A DNA stretch of 64,000 nt, taken from Rhodococcus sp. ABRD24 (lineage in GTDB: Bacteria > Actinomycetota > Actinomycetes > Mycobacteriales > Mycobacteriaceae). Position numbers and translations under genes: made by a program. This document shows positions 48,804 through 58,498 of this stretch, piece after piece (within the stretch, counting starts at the first letter, position 1; each line of letters begins with the position of its first letter). Where the stretch lies: assembly GCF_004328705.1 (NCBI RefSeq), contig NZ_CP035319.1, forward strand, positions 806,001-870,000, in the 5' to 3' direction. The notes under the pieces were generated by a model. That model was not told where the DNA came from. It did not search any database and saw only the letters and a program-made list of their open reading frames with translations.

Positions 48804-49949
48804 ATGACGACGGGTGAACGGCGCAGGGTATCCAGGCGCGCGGGCGGCGTGGCGATCTGCGCCACCGCACTGATCGTGACCGCAGGGTGCGCCGAGTTCG
48901 ACGACTCCGCCTCGTCGGCGTTCACACCCGAACCGACATTCGGTTCCGGCGCGGAGGTCCAGCCGTTCGAACCTCCCGCCCCGTCGTCCGTGGCGCCGGA
49001 TCCGGCGAGTCCGGACGATCCGTGTGTCGACCGCGACGCGAACATCGTCGCAACCTGTCTGGACACCACTGGCGGACTGGCGATGTTGCCCGGCGGCGAC
49101 TCGGCACTGGTGGCCGAACGCAGGACCGGCAGGATCCTGCGGGTGGCACCGGGCACGATGCCCACCGAGTTTGCCCGCATCCCGGTCGATTCCAGCTCCG
49201 ACGGTGGCCTGCTCGGCATTGCGCTGTCCCCCACCTACGCGGAGGACAACCTGCTCTACGCATACGTGACGACACCCACCGACAACCGTGTGGTCCGCAT
49301 CGCGCCCGGCGATACCCCGAAGGACGTACTCACCGGCATCCCCCGTGGCAACGCGGGAAATGCGGGCGCGCTGACGTTCGCACGGCCGGGCGAGTTGCTG
49401 GTGCTCACCGGTGACACCGAGAATCCGGCCGCGGCAACGGATCCCACTTCTCTCGCCGGGAAGCTGCTTCGGGTGACGGCACTGACGTCGACGCCCAATC
49501 CGCCGCGTCCGGCGGTGGTGCTGTCGGGCATCGGCCGCGCCGGCGGAGTATGCGCCGATCACGGCGGAGGCGTGTGGGTCACCGACCGTACCGTCGTCGA
49601 GGACCGGCTCCAGCGGGTACGCCCGGACGGCACGGTCGGCGCGCCCGTGTGGACGTGGCCCGACAAGCCCGGTGTCGCCGGCTGCGCAGCCGCCCAGGGC
49701 GCGATTGCGGTGGCCCTGACCGATGCCCAGGCCATGGCGGTGCTCACCACAGAGGCTGCGACGGGCGCCGTCACCGCCACGCCCGCGCTGCTCGCCCAGA
49801 AGCTGTACGGACGCCTGGCCGGCACCGCAATCAGCGGTGAGGGCCAGATCTGGGCGGCGACGGTCAACAAGTCCGGTGGCGAACCCGGCCCCACCGACGA
49901 CCGGGTCGTGAAGATTCCGATGCCCAACGGCGGCGGCGGATTCGACTGA
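48804..49949 (+). CDS. lppZ: LppZ-like lipoprotein, PQQ-dependent sugar dehydrogenase fold
   Basis: A 381-aa exported lipoprotein with signal sequence RRAGGVAICATALIVTAGC (lipobox TAGC, Cys about 31), then a six-bladed glucose/sorbosone dehydrogenase-type propeller (LAMLPGGDSALVAERRTGRILRV, GGLLGIALSPTY). The catalytic His of true sugar dehydrogenases is not obvious, so activity is uncertain. ATG at 48804. The end is 3 bp from the convergent antiporter gene. Confidence 0.87.
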   Translation: MTTGERRRVSRRAGGVAICATALIVTAGCAEFDDSASSAFTPEPTFGSGAEVQPFEPPAPSSVAPDPASPDDPCVDRDANIVATCLDTTGGLAMLPGGDSALVAERRTGRILRVAPGTMPTEFARIPVDSSSDGGLLGIALSPTYAEDNLLYAYVTTPTDNRVVRIAPGDTPKDVLTGIPRGNAGNAGALTFARPGELLVLTGDTENPAAATDPTSLAGKLLRVTALTSTPNPPRPAVVLSGIGRAGGVCADHGGGVWVTDRTVVEDRLQRVRPDGTVGAPVWTWPDKPGVAGCAAAQGAIAVALTDAQAMAVLTTEAATGAVTATPALLAQKLYGRLAGTAISGEGQIWAATVNKSGGEPGPTDDRVVKIPMPNGGGGFD

Positions 49950-49952
49950 CCG

Positions 49953-51161
49953 TCAGGCTGCGACGTCGCGGGCCTTCGTCGTCGGTTCCTCATGTCCCAG
50001 GACGCTTGCGAGCAGAGGCAGCACCAGCACGGTGATTGCGCCCGCCGCCACGAGGATCGACGCGATCGCGTTGGACATCTCGCCCGCCGCGACCGCGACG
50101 CCGGTCACCGCCACGATCAGCGGCAGCCCGGTGGTGGAATAGAGCGCAATCTGCACCTGCTCACGCGTGTCGAAGTTCGCACCGCCCGGTCCGCGGTCGA
50201 GCCTGGACGCGACGAACACCGGCACGCCGCGGGCCACGATCAGCAGGCCGAGGAAGGCCACCAGGATCAGCGGCTCGGCCGCGACGGCGACGATGTCGAT
50301 GGCCATACCGGACGTGACGAAGAAGATCGGGATCAGCAGGCCGAAAGCGATACCCTCGAGCTTGGTCTCGAGCTGCTCGCTGCCGCCGGGAACGGCACGG
50401 CGCAGGATGAATCCGGCCGCGAAAGCGCCGAGGATGATGTCGAGGTCGAACACCGCTGCGACGGCGATGAGGGCAACCAGCAGCAGCATGACCAGCCGAA
50501 CGGTGGTCTGTGCGGTGGTGTCGGCGCCGAGGCGCACCAGCGAGAGCAGCCGCGAACCCTCCCGCAGGATCCGGGCCGGGAGCATCGCGACCACGACGGC
50601 AACGGCGGCGAATGCCGCGAGCACCAACAAAGACGCGATCGCGCCGCGCGTGCCCAGGAGAATCGCCATCGCGAGCACCGGACCCAGCTCGCCGATCGCG
50701 CCGTGGTTGAGCACGGTGCGGCCCAGCCGGGTATCGAGCAGTCCCCGATCCTTGAGAATCGGGAGGAGGGTGCCGAGAGCCGTCGACGTCAACGCGATCG
50801 CCACCGCGATCTCGGCGCTCATCAATCCCGCCATACCTAGCACGCCCACGATCGCGAACGCGATTGCCAGACATACCGACCAGGTGACGAGCGCGCGGCG
50901 ACCGCCCCGCCCGGTCAGCTCATCGGTGTCCACCTCGTACCCGGCAAGCAGGAACAACATGCCCAGGCCGAGCTCACGAAGGACACCGATCTCCGTGCCG
51001 ACCCCCGCAATATCCAGCGCGTACGGGCCGATGACGATGCCGGCCACCAGGAGCAGCACCACCTCGGGAACGAGGCGTCGTGGGAGCACACCCGCCAGGA
51101 GGGGCGCTACCGCGGCAGCGACCGTGATCCAGAACAGCGAGGTGGCAACGGCGGCATCCAT
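49953..51161 (-). CDS. Cation:proton antiporter (CPA2 family)
   Basis: A 402-aa membrane transporter with about 11-13 hydrophobic segments and the Na+/H+ exchanger domain (LVAGIVIGPYAL, FLLAGYEVDTDEL, LTSTALGTLLPIL). No C-terminal TrkA-N/RCK domain follows, so it is a KefB/NhaS3-like core only. The ion is unknown. It lies 11 bp after gatB on the same strand, probably the last gene of pfkA-gatB-antiporter. Confidence 0.9.
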   Translation of the reverse strand: MDAAVATSLFWITVAAAVAPLLAGVLPRRLVPEVVLLLVAGIVIGPYALDIAGVGTEIGVLRELGLGMLFLLAGYEVDTDELTGRGGRRALVTWSVCLAIAFAIVGVLGMAGLMSAEIAVAIALTSTALGTLLPILKDRGLLDTRLGRTVLNHGAIGELGPVLAMAILLGTRGAIASLLVLAAFAAVAVVVAMLPARILREGSRLLSLVRLGADTTAQTTVRLVMLLLVALIAVAAVFDLDIILGAFAAGFILRRAVPGGSEQLETKLEGIAFGLLIPIFFVTSGMAIDIVAVAAEPLILVAFLGLLIVARGVPVFVASRLDRGPGGANFDTREQVQIALYSTTGLPLIVAVTGVAVAAGEMSNAIASILVAAGAITVLVLPLLASVLGHEEPTTKARDVAA

Positions 51162-51172
51162 GCGCCGCTACG

Positions 51173-52690
51173 TTAGCTGCACGCAGCGATGACGAGTTCC
51201 TTGACCCGGGCCGGGTCCGCCTGGCCGCGAGTCGCCTTCATCACATCGCCGACGATCTTGCCCGCCGCGGCAACCTTGCCGCTGCGGATCTTGTCGGCGA
51301 TGTCGGGGTTCGCGGCGAGGGCCTCGTCGACGGCGGCCTGCAGCTTGGTGTCGTCGCGCTCGACCACGAGCTCGGGATGGTTCGCGACCACCTGCTCCGG
51401 ATCGCCCTCACCATCGAGGACGTGGTCGACGACCTGACGAGCCACCTTGTTGTTGAGCTTGCCGCTGTCGATGAGCGCGACGATCTGCGCCACCTGCGCG
51501 GGCGTGATCGGCAGATCGGCGAGCTCGACACCGCGGGTGTTCGCCTGCTGTGCGAGGTAGGACACCCACCACGACCGCGCCGCGTCGGCGGGCGCGCCGG
51601 CCTCGGTTGTCGCGATCACCAGATCGAGAGCACCGGCGTTGACCAGGTCGCGCATGACCTCGTCGGACACGCCCCACTCCTCCTGGATGCGGGCACGGCG
51701 GATCCACGGCAACTCCGGCAGCGTGCCGCGCAGCTGCTCGACCCAGGCTGCGTCGGGCGCGACCGGCTCGAGGTCCGGCTCGGGGAAGTAGCGGTAGTCC
51801 TCCGCGGTCTCCTTGCGGCGACCGGGAGAAGTGGTGCCGTCGGCCTCCTGGAAGTGCCGGGTCTCCTGAATGACCTCACCACCGGCGACGAGCACGGCGC
51901 CCTGACGGCGCATCTCGTACCGAACCGCGGTTTCGACGCTCTTGAGCGAGTTGACGTTCTTGGTCTCGGTACGGGTGCCGAACACGTCAGCGCCGATCGG
52001 CATGAGCGAAACGTTGGCGTCGCAGCGCAGCGAGCCCTGGTCCATGCGGACATCGGACACGTCGAGGGCCTCGAGCAGGTCGCGCAGGGCCGCGACGTAC
52101 GCGCGAGCCACCTCGGGGGCGCGCTCACCGGCACCGGTGATGGTCTTGGTCACGATCTCCACGAGCGGCACACCGGCCCGGTTGTAGTCGAGCAGCGAGT
52201 GGCTGGCACCGTGGATACGACCGGTGGCGCCGCCCACGTGCAGTGACTTGCCGGTGTCCTCCTCCATGTGTGCGCGCTCGATCTCGACGCGCCAGGTGGT
52301 GCCGTCGTCGAGCACGACATCGAGGTAGCCCTCGGTCGCGATGGGCTCGTCGTACTGCGAGATCTGGTAGTTCTTCGGCTGGTCCGGGTAGAAGTAGTTC
52401 TTCCGTGCGAACCTGCCCCACGGCGTGATCGAACAGTTCAGCGCCAGGCCGATGCGGATTGCGGACTCGACCGCAGCCTGGTTGACCACCGGAAGCGCGC
52501 CGGGCATGCCGAGGCACACGGGGCACACCTGCGTGTTGGGCTCGGCACCGAACGCAGTCGGGCACGGGCAGAACATCTTGGTGTTGGTGTGCAGCTCGAC
52601 GTGCACTTCCATGCCCAGGACGGGCTCGAACTTCGCGAGGACGTCGTCATAGTCGAGAAGGTCAGCGGACACGGCGGCAGTCATGGCCAT
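51173..52690 (-). CDS. gatB: Asp/Glu-tRNA amidotransferase subunit B
   Basis: The GatCAB subunit that binds and phosphorylates the misacylated Glu-tRNA(Gln) or Asp-tRNA(Asn), 505 aa. Motifs: [31 protein letters not shown] (zinc cysteines), [28 protein letters not shown], and the C-terminal YqeY-type tail ([23 protein letters not shown]). Starts at ATG 52690 or 52684. It lies 16 bp after pfkA. Confidence 0.97.
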   Translation of the reverse strand: MAMTAAVSADLLDYDDVLAKFEPVLGMEVHVELHTNTKMFCPCPTAFGAEPNTQVCPVCLGMPGALPVVNQAAVESAIRIGLALNCSITPWGRFARKNYFYPDQPKNYQISQYDEPIATEGYLDVVLDDGTTWRVEIERAHMEEDTGKSLHVGGATGRIHGASHSLLDYNRAGVPLVEIVTKTITGAGERAPEVARAYVAALRDLLEALDVSDVRMDQGSLRCDANVSLMPIGADVFGTRTETKNVNSLKSVETAVRYEMRRQGAVLVAGGEVIQETRHFQEADGTTSPGRRKETAEDYRYFPEPDLEPVAPDAAWVEQLRGTLPELPWIRRARIQEEWGVSDEVMRDLVNAGALDLVIATTEAGAPADAARSWWVSYLAQQANTRGVELADLPITPAQVAQIVALIDSGKLNNKVARQVVDHVLDGEGDPEQVVANHPELVVERDDTKLQAAVDEALAANPDIADKIRSGKVAAAGKIVGDVMKATRGQADPARVKELVIAACS

Positions 52691-52706
52691 GAGTTTATGC
52701 GCCGGG

Positions 52707-53738
52707 TCACCCGAAGAACGCGGCCGCCTCCCGGTAGCGGTCGACGGGGACTGTCTTCAGCCGCTTGGTCGCCTCCGCGAGGGGTACCAGCTCGATGGTG
52801 GTGCCGTGCAGTGCCACCATCTGACCGAACTGACCGCTGTGGGCGGCATCCGTCGCGTGGACCCCGAAACGGGTCGCGAGGACGCGATCGTACGGGGTCG
52901 GGGTACCACCGCGCTGCACATGGCCCAGCACCGTGGTCCGCACCTCCTTGCCGATGCGCCGTTCGATCTCGATCGCGAGTTGCTGTGCGACACCGGTGAA
53001 GATCTTGTGACCGAACTCGTCGATCCCACCCTCGCGCAACGTCATCGATTCGGGATCCGGAGCGGCGCCCTCGGCGACGACACAGATGAAGTGCGAGTCG
53101 CCGCGCTGGAACCGCTTCTTCACCAGCGCGCACACCTCGTCGACGTCGAAGGGTTCCTCGGGCACCAGCGTCAGGTGCGCACCCGAGGCCATCCCCGCCT
53201 GCAGCGCGATCCAGCCGGCGTGCCGGCCCATCACCTCGACGAGCATCACCCGCTGATGCGACTCCGCGGTGGTGTGCAGCCGGTCGATTGCCTCGGTCGC
53301 GATCGTCAGAGCCGTATCGAACCCGAACGTGACGTCGGTGCAGTCGATGTCGTTGTCGATCGTCTTGGGCACCCCTACCACCGGGACTCCGCTGTCGGCG
53401 AGCCAGCTGCCCGCGGTGAGTGTGCCCTCCCCGCCGATCGGGATCAGCACGTCGATGCCGTTGTCGTCGAGGGTCTGCTTGATCCGGTCGAGCCCGTCGT
53501 GCAGCTTCTGCGGATTGACCCGCGCGGTCCCCAGAATCGTCCCGCCGCGCGCGAGAATGCGGTCGATCCGGTCCTCGTTGCGCATCTGCATCTTGCGGTC
53601 CTCGAGCAGACCTCGCCAACCATCGCGGAACCCGACGACGGTGCTGCCGTAGCGTGCGTCCGCGGTGCGTACAACGGCACGGATGACGGCGTTGAGTCCG
53701 GGGCAGTCGCCGCCCCCGGTGAGAATTCCGATGCGCAT
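52707..53738 (-). CDS. pfkA: 6-phosphofructokinase (PfkA, mixed phosphoryl-donor motif)
   Basis: Phosphorylates fructose 6-phosphate, 343 aa. Motifs: [23 protein letters not shown] at about 102-107, PKTIDNDI at about 124-131, [13 protein letters not shown] and VLGHVQRGG. Gly105 (equivalent to E. coli Gly104) points to ATP, but Lys125 (E. coli Gly124) is the residue typical of PPi-dependent enzymes, the pattern of the mixed group III found in actinobacteria. ATG at 53738 or the adjacent GTG at 53741. Confidence 0.95.
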   Translation of the reverse strand: MRIGILTGGGDCPGLNAVIRAVVRTADARYGSTVVGFRDGWRGLLEDRKMQMRNEDRIDRILARGGTILGTARVNPQKLHDGLDRIKQTLDDNGIDVLIPIGGEGTLTAGSWLADSGVPVVGVPKTIDNDIDCTDVTFGFDTALTIATEAIDRLHTTAESHQRVMLVEVMGRHAGWIALQAGMASGAHLTLVPEEPFDVDEVCALVKKRFQRGDSHFICVVAEGAAPDPESMTLREGGIDEFGHKIFTGVAQQLAIEIERRIGKEVRTTVLGHVQRGGTPTPYDRVLATRFGVHATDAAHSGQFGQMVALHGTTIELVPLAEATKRLKTVPVDRYREAAAFFG

Positions 53739-53821
53739 CACGGCCCCTCTCGGCCTTCACGGAGCAGAGCGGTTTCCCTCTCATCTTGCCGCTCCCACGC
53801 CGATCAGGCACCCCGAGCCGA

Positions 53822-54490
53822 TCAACCGGGTGTGACCAGCCCCGATTCGTACGCCAGCACGACGGCCTGGGCCCGGTCGCGCAACGACAGCTTCGAGAGC
53901 ACCTTCCCGACGTGCGTCTTGACGGTCTGCTCGGCAACGAACAGGCGTTCGGCGATTTCGGTGTTCGACAGCCCGGCCGCGATGAGCTCGAGCACCTCGC
54001 GCTCGCGGGGGGTCAGTGTCTCCAGCTCTTTGTGCCGGGCCCGTGGAGCAACGCGCCGACGAGTGACGTCCGCGATCAGCCGCCGGGTGACGGTAGGTGC
54101 GAGGAGCGCCTCGCCTGCCGCGACGACGCGGACCGCGCGGATCAGTTCCTCCGCGGGGGCGTCCTTGAGCATGAATCCGCTCGCACCGATGCCCAGCGCC
54201 TCGTAGACGTACTCGTCGATGTCGAACGTTGTCAGCATCAGCACCCGAACTGGAGGATCCATTGCTGCGGAGAGGATTTCACGGGCCGCATCGAGGCCGT
54301 TCATCTCGGGCATCCGCACGTCCATCAGCACGACGTCGGGGCGCAGACGCTTGACCTCGGCGACCGCGACGAGCCCATTCGGGGCGTCGCCGATGACACT
54401 GATGTCGGGCTGGGCGGCCAGCAGCGCCCCGAAACCCTGCCGCACCATCGCCTGATCGTCCGCAATGAATACCGTGATCGCCACCGCCAC
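53822..54490 (-). CDS. NarL/LuxR-family response regulator
   Basis: A 222-aa regulator. The receiver domain (1-120) has the acidic pair ADDQ, the phospho-acceptor Asp in VVLMDVRMPEMNG (about 58) and a conserved Lys in FMLKDAPAEE. The LuxR helix-turn-helix is at about 155-215 (LTPREREVLELIAAGLSNTEIA, QTVKTHVGKVLSKL). GTG at 54490 (or 54484), 3 bp after the kinase stop. Target genes are unknown; the divergent PLA2 operon starting at 55908 is one candidate. Confidence 0.93.
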   Translation of the reverse strand: MAVAITVFIADDQAMVRQGFGALLAAQPDISVIGDAPNGLVAVAEVKRLRPDVVLMDVRMPEMNGLDAAREILSAAMDPPVRVLMLTTFDIDEYVYEALGIGASGFMLKDAPAEELIRAVRVVAAGEALLAPTVTRRLIADVTRRRVAPRARHKELETLTPREREVLELIAAGLSNTEIAERLFVAEQTVKTHVGKVLSKLSLRDRAQAVVLAYESGLVTPG

Positions 54491-54493
54491 AGA

Positions 54494-55780
54494 CTAGGCC
54501 AGTGTCGTCGACGAGACGCCGACCGCGGCGGCCGAGCCGCCGGGGATATGCGCCCTGACCTCGAATCCCCCGTCGTCGAGCGGTCGGGTGTCGAGCGTGC
54601 CGCCGACGGCCCGGGCCCGCTCGCGCATACCGCGAATACCACTCCCTCCGGACGATTCCGCGTGCGCGCCGACGCTCGGCTCCGAGGTGGCCGGACCGTT
54701 CGTCACGACGAGTGACGTCACCGCGGACGAGTAGTCGAGCGCGACCTCGACGTGGGCGCCCGGGCAATGCCGCGCGGCATTGGCGAGAGATTCCTGCAGG
54801 ATCCGGTACACAGTGAGCCCCGCCGCCTCCGAGATGACCGCCGGATCTCCGGTCATGCTCCGCGACAGCGAGATTCCCGCCCGCACGCTGGCGTCGAGAA
54901 GCTCATCGATCTGTGCGGTTCCCGGCTGCGGTGCGCGCTCGACCTCCGCACCGTCGCTACGCAGTACTCCGAGCAGGCCACGCACCTCGTTGAGCGCCTC
55001 GCGCGCCGTGGCACCGATGGACTCGAACTCCGCCCGGGCCTCGTCCGAAACCGACTCGACCCGGTAAGGCGCACTCTGGGCCTGAACCACCACGAGCGAC
55101 ATGTGATGGGCCACCACATCGTGCAGGTCGCGGGCGATGCGGGCCTTCTCCTCGAGAATCGCCCGTCGTGCCCGCTCCACCTCGGTGACCTCCGCCTGCC
55201 GGGCAAGCTGACGCCGAGAAAGGACGAGCCACCGGATCAACAGACCGAACAGCACCAGCACCGTCAGCCCCACCGCCCAACCCCGGCCATCCTGTCCGGG
55301 TGCATCGGCAAGGAACAGCATCGCGGTCGCCGCCCACGCCACCGCGACCACCGCGACGGGCGAGCGCAGGCTCACCGCGAACAACAACGCCATCAGCACC
55401 ATCACGTGGACCACCTGCCACGGGAAGTCGTAGTCGCCGACACGTTCGTACACCACCGGAATCACCAGTGCGCCGGACGCCGAGATCGCCCATCCCAGAG
55501 CAGGATTGGCCCGGATCAACACCATTGGCAGCGCGGCAAGTCCGGCGATGAGCGGCTGCACGCCTGCCGGAACGAGGTGCGTCACGTGCAGGGTGGGCCA
55601 TGCGATCGCGTACAGCACCGCGGTGACGAACAGCACGAGCCCGTCGAGGCGCTGACCGGTGCTGAGCCTGCCGAGCCTCGGGCCTGCTGCCGCGACGGCG
55701 CCGTGTGCGGCATGCCCCAGCGGGCGTTTTTTCCTTCTCACCCCCAGAACAGTAGGAACCGGGCCCCGAAAAGTCCTCAT
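54494..55780 (-). CDS. Sensor histidine kinase (NarL-type, HisKA_3)
   Basis: A 428-aa membrane kinase. About six N-terminal membrane helices (about 45-190), the dimerisation/phospho-acceptor motif ARDLHDVVAHHMSLVVVQA (His about 223), and an ATPase domain with ESLANAARHCPGAHVEV and GGSGIRGMRERARAVGG. No extracellular sensor domain, so it may sense through its membrane region, like DesK or LiaS types. ATG at 55780. Pairs with the regulator at 53822. Confidence 0.93.
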   Translation of the reverse strand: MRTFRGPVPTVLGVRRKKRPLGHAAHGAVAAAGPRLGRLSTGQRLDGLVLFVTAVLYAIAWPTLHVTHLVPAGVQPLIAGLAALPMVLIRANPALGWAISASGALVIPVVYERVGDYDFPWQVVHVMVLMALLFAVSLRSPVAVVAVAWAATAMLFLADAPGQDGRGWAVGLTVLVLFGLLIRWLVLSRRQLARQAEVTEVERARRAILEEKARIARDLHDVVAHHMSLVVVQAQSAPYRVESVSDEARAEFESIGATAREALNEVRGLLGVLRSDGAEVERAPQPGTAQIDELLDASVRAGISLSRSMTGDPAVISEAAGLTVYRILQESLANAARHCPGAHVEVALDYSSAVTSLVVTNGPATSEPSVGAHAESSGGSGIRGMRERARAVGGTLDTRPLDDGGFEVRAHIPGGSAAAVGVSSTTLA

Positions 55781-55907
55781 ACCTCAGGGTGAGATGGCAC
55801 TGGCTCCCCGGTACGAGGGCGGCGTCCACGGCCACCCCCGGAGCCGCCCAGAATCGGAACCGCGGAGTGATGTGCCTGCGTAACGCCCATTTCTAACGTT
55901 CTGTGGC

Positions 55908-56561
55908 ATGGGAACCACGAGATGGGCCGGCGCCGTCCTCGCCGGCGCGGCGATACTGACCACGACGATGGCGGCCCCCCAAGCGGAGGCACACGCCCCG
56001 CAGCGTGAAAGCGCCACCGCAACCCGGGCAGTGGCCGCGCTCGTGTCCGATGACGCCCACCGCGCGGCACAGGCACTACCCGGTGATTTCGCCGAGGTCA
56101 TCGGATACCGTCCGCAAGTCCGGGACGGGATCCTGGTCAACCCACACGGAGACTGCTCCTCCCCGGTCCCTCTCCCCACCGAGTTCGAGACCGCTTGTAT
56201 GGCACACGATCTCGGCTACGATCTGCTCCGCTATGCGCGGGTCAGCGGTGGCGACCTGGGTACCTGGGCGCGCACCGATCTCGATGCCCAGCTCGACCGT
56301 CGCATGCACGCCGCATGCGACGTCCGGGACACCGACCGCGCCTCCTGTTACATGATGGCCAATGCCGCGACCACCGCGGTCGACGCGAACTCCTGGCGAC
56401 AGGGCTACGGCACCCCGGTCGAGGAGCCGTGGCTGCGCTACGGGGTCGGCGGCGCGCTCGCCTTCACCGGAATCGCCCTCGCGTCCGCCGCGGTGCGGCG
56501 CGTGCGGCACCGGCTACCGACCGTCCGGATACGGAATCTCGGCAGCGGGGCACCGGCATGA
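55908..56561 (+). CDS. Secreted prokaryotic phospholipase A2-like protein
   Basis: A 217-aa protein with an N-terminal signal sequence (about 1-28, cleavage near AQAEA/HA) and the bacterial PLA2 signature: FETACMAHDLGYDLLRYA with the His100-Asp101 pair, plus cysteines at 83 (DCSSPVP) and 97 and further C's (HAACDV, ASCYMM) for disulfides. Unlike Streptomyces PLA2 it has a C-terminal membrane helix (about 180-198), so it is probably surface-tethered. The stop overlaps the next gene by 4 bp. Confidence 0.87.
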   Translation: MGTTRWAGAVLAGAAILTTTMAAPQAEAHAPQRESATATRAVAALVSDDAHRAAQALPGDFAEVIGYRPQVRDGILVNPHGDCSSPVPLPTEFETACMAHDLGYDLLRYARVSGGDLGTWARTDLDAQLDRRMHAACDVRDTDRASCYMMANAATTAVDANSWRQGYGTPVEEPWLRYGVGGALAFTGIALASAAVRRVRHRLPTVRIRNLGSGAPA

Positions 56562-57925
56562 GCGCAGGTGCGGAAGTCACGTCCCGCATCCGTGGCGGCA
56601 CGCTCACCGCAGTGGCCGCAGCGCTGCCACGGGTCGGCACAACCGTCGCCGTCACCGGCGCAAGCATGATCTCGATGGCGCCGTCGCTGCTCCCCCGCTC
56701 CCCGCTGGCGCAGGGTGTGGTGACCGGGCTGCTCGCGGCCACCGGTTGGGGACTGGCGGCGGCGGCCCGGCGTCTCGCGCGCCGCACGCCGGACGACGCT
56801 CAGGACGGGCGACGGATCGCTGCCTTCGCGCTCGCCGCGATTGTGCTGCTGTGGGCCACCCTCGCGGCGCACCAATGGCAGAGCGCCCTGCGGGCGGCGA
56901 TGCACGTGCCGGCCATCGGTCCCTCACACTGGGTGCAGGTCGCGTTCTGGGCGGTGGTGGTGTGCCTGACGCTGTTCGGCTTCACCCGCGCAGTCGGCAC
57001 CGTAGCCCGCAGACTCCGGCTGCTCCGCGCGGTAGCGCTCGCGGCGGTGATCGTGACCGCTGGGTACTTCGCGACACCGTCGGCCACCGCAGTTGCCGCA
57101 CAACACTTCCGCGATTCGAATGCTGTCATCGATCCCACCCTCGGAACCGGCGTGCCCGGATCGCTCATCCCGTGGGAATCGATCGGCGCCGAGGGCCGCA
57201 TTTTCATTGCGGGAAGGACGGATTCGTCGAGCATCCGAGTCTACGCAGGACTGGATTCGGCGTCCGATGTGTCCTCCCGCGCGGCGCTGGCCGTCCAGGA
57301 ACTCGAACGCACCGGCGCCTTCACCCGCGGGCATGTCGTGATCGTGGTCCCCACCGGATCCGGCTGGATCGACGGCGAGGCTGCCACGGGGCTAGAGCGG
57401 CGGTTCGGCGGCGACACCGCGCTGGTGGGCATGCAGTACTCGTATGCGCCGAGTTGGGCGACGTTCCTGTTCGGCCGCGACAGCGCCGAGCAGTCCGCGC
57501 GGGCGCTGTTCACCGCAGTGGCGGACCACACTGCGCGGTTTCCTGTCGATGCCCGGCCCGCGCTGCACGTGTATGGGCAGAGCCTCGGTTCAGTGGGTGG
57601 CAGCGCGATCTTCGACGACGCGGGTGACCTGCGGGCCCGCACGTGCAGCGCCCTGTGGGCGGGTCCGCCGGCCGGCGCGGTCCGGCAGGACGGCGCCACC
57701 GTGCTGGCCAACAGCTCCGACCCGGTGGTGTGGTGGTCACCGATGCTGATGGTCCGCCCACCCGAGCTGGACCACGTCCGTGTCGATGCGCCGGTGCCGC
57801 AGTGGCTTCCCGGGGTCAGCTTCCTCCAGGCAAGCGTGGACATGCTGTTCGCACTCGACTCCCCCTCCGGCCACGGCCACCGCTACGGCGCCGACCAGGG
57901 CGCCCGGATGGCCGACTGCGACTGA
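56558..57925 (+). CDS. Membrane alpha/beta-hydrolase (Abhydrolase_9 family, Rv1069c-like)
   Basis: A 455-aa protein. Four or so N-terminal membrane helices (about 25-175), then an extracytoplasmic alpha/beta-hydrolase domain with the nucleophile elbow YGQSLGS (Ser342), GSGWIDGEAATGLERRFGGDTA and C-terminal GHGHRYGADQG. The layout matches the PF15420+PF10081 family, of unknown substrate. ATG at 56558 overlaps the PLA2 stop (ATGA), so the two are co-translated and may act on the same envelope lipids. Confidence 0.88.
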   Translation: MSAGAEVTSRIRGGTLTAVAAALPRVGTTVAVTGASMISMAPSLLPRSPLAQGVVTGLLAATGWGLAAAARRLARRTPDDAQDGRRIAAFALAAIVLLWATLAAHQWQSALRAAMHVPAIGPSHWVQVAFWAVVVCLTLFGFTRAVGTVARRLRLLRAVALAAVIVTAGYFATPSATAVAAQHFRDSNAVIDPTLGTGVPGSLIPWESIGAEGRIFIAGRTDSSSIRVYAGLDSASDVSSRAALAVQELERTGAFTRGHVVIVVPTGSGWIDGEAATGLERRFGGDTALVGMQYSYAPSWATFLFGRDSAEQSARALFTAVADHTARFPVDARPALHVYGQSLGSVGGSAIFDDAGDLRARTCSALWAGPPAGAVRQDGATVLANSSDPVVWWSPMLMVRPPELDHVRVDAPVPQWLPGVSFLQASVDMLFALDSPSGHGHRYGADQGARMADCD

Positions 57926-57970
57926 CCGGATCCGGCCCACAGCACGCGCCACCGGCCTACCGTGGGAACC

Positions 57971-58498
57971 ATGAGCCGAGATCCACAGACGGAAGCGGCG
58001 CGCGCGATCCTGCGGGACAATTTCGAACGGATCCGCGAGCTGGTAGTGGCGTCGACCGACGGCCTCACGCCGGAGATGTCCGGCTACCGCCCGGGTCGGG
58101 ACGCCAACTCGATCGCGTGGCTGCTCTGGCACCTCACCCGCGTTCAGGACGATCATGTCAGCGACGCCGCCGGCGCAGCGCAAGCGTGGACGTCCAGGGG
58201 ATGGCTGGAACGGTTCGATCTCCCCTACCCGCCGGGCGACATCGGATACGGCCAGAGCAGCGCCGACGTCGGAGCCATGCACGCAGACGCGCAGCTACTC
58301 GCGGACTATCACGGGGACGTGCACCTGGCGACGCTGGAGTACGTCGATGAACTCACCGACGAGGAGCTCGCCCGGATCGTCGATCGGCGCTGGGATCCGC
58401 CCGTCACCGTGTCGGTACGACTCGTCAGCGTGATCGGTGACTGCCTGCAGCACCTGGGGCAGGTGGCGTATGTGCGGGGACTGTTCGAGTCGCGGTGA
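57971..58498 (+). CDS. DinB-like/DUF664 family protein
   Basis: A 175-aa four-helix-bundle protein of the DinB/DUF664 superfamily (LRDNFERIRELVVASTDGLT, ANSIAWLLWHLTRVQDDHVSD, CLQHLGQVAYVRGLFE). Three histidines in the expected places (LWHL, QDDH, QHLGQ) suggest a metal site, as in the thiol-dependent S-transferases. The enzyme activity is unknown. ATG at 57971 preferred over GTG 57962. The last 74 bp overlap the convergent monooxygenase gene. Confidence 0.85.
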   Translation: MSRDPQTEAARAILRDNFERIRELVVASTDGLTPEMSGYRPGRDANSIAWLLWHLTRVQDDHVSDAAGAAQAWTSRGWLERFDLPYPPGDIGYGQSSADVGAMHADAQLLADYHGDVHLATLEYVDELTDEELARIVDRRWDPPVTVSVRLVSVIGDCLQHLGQVAYVRGLFESR

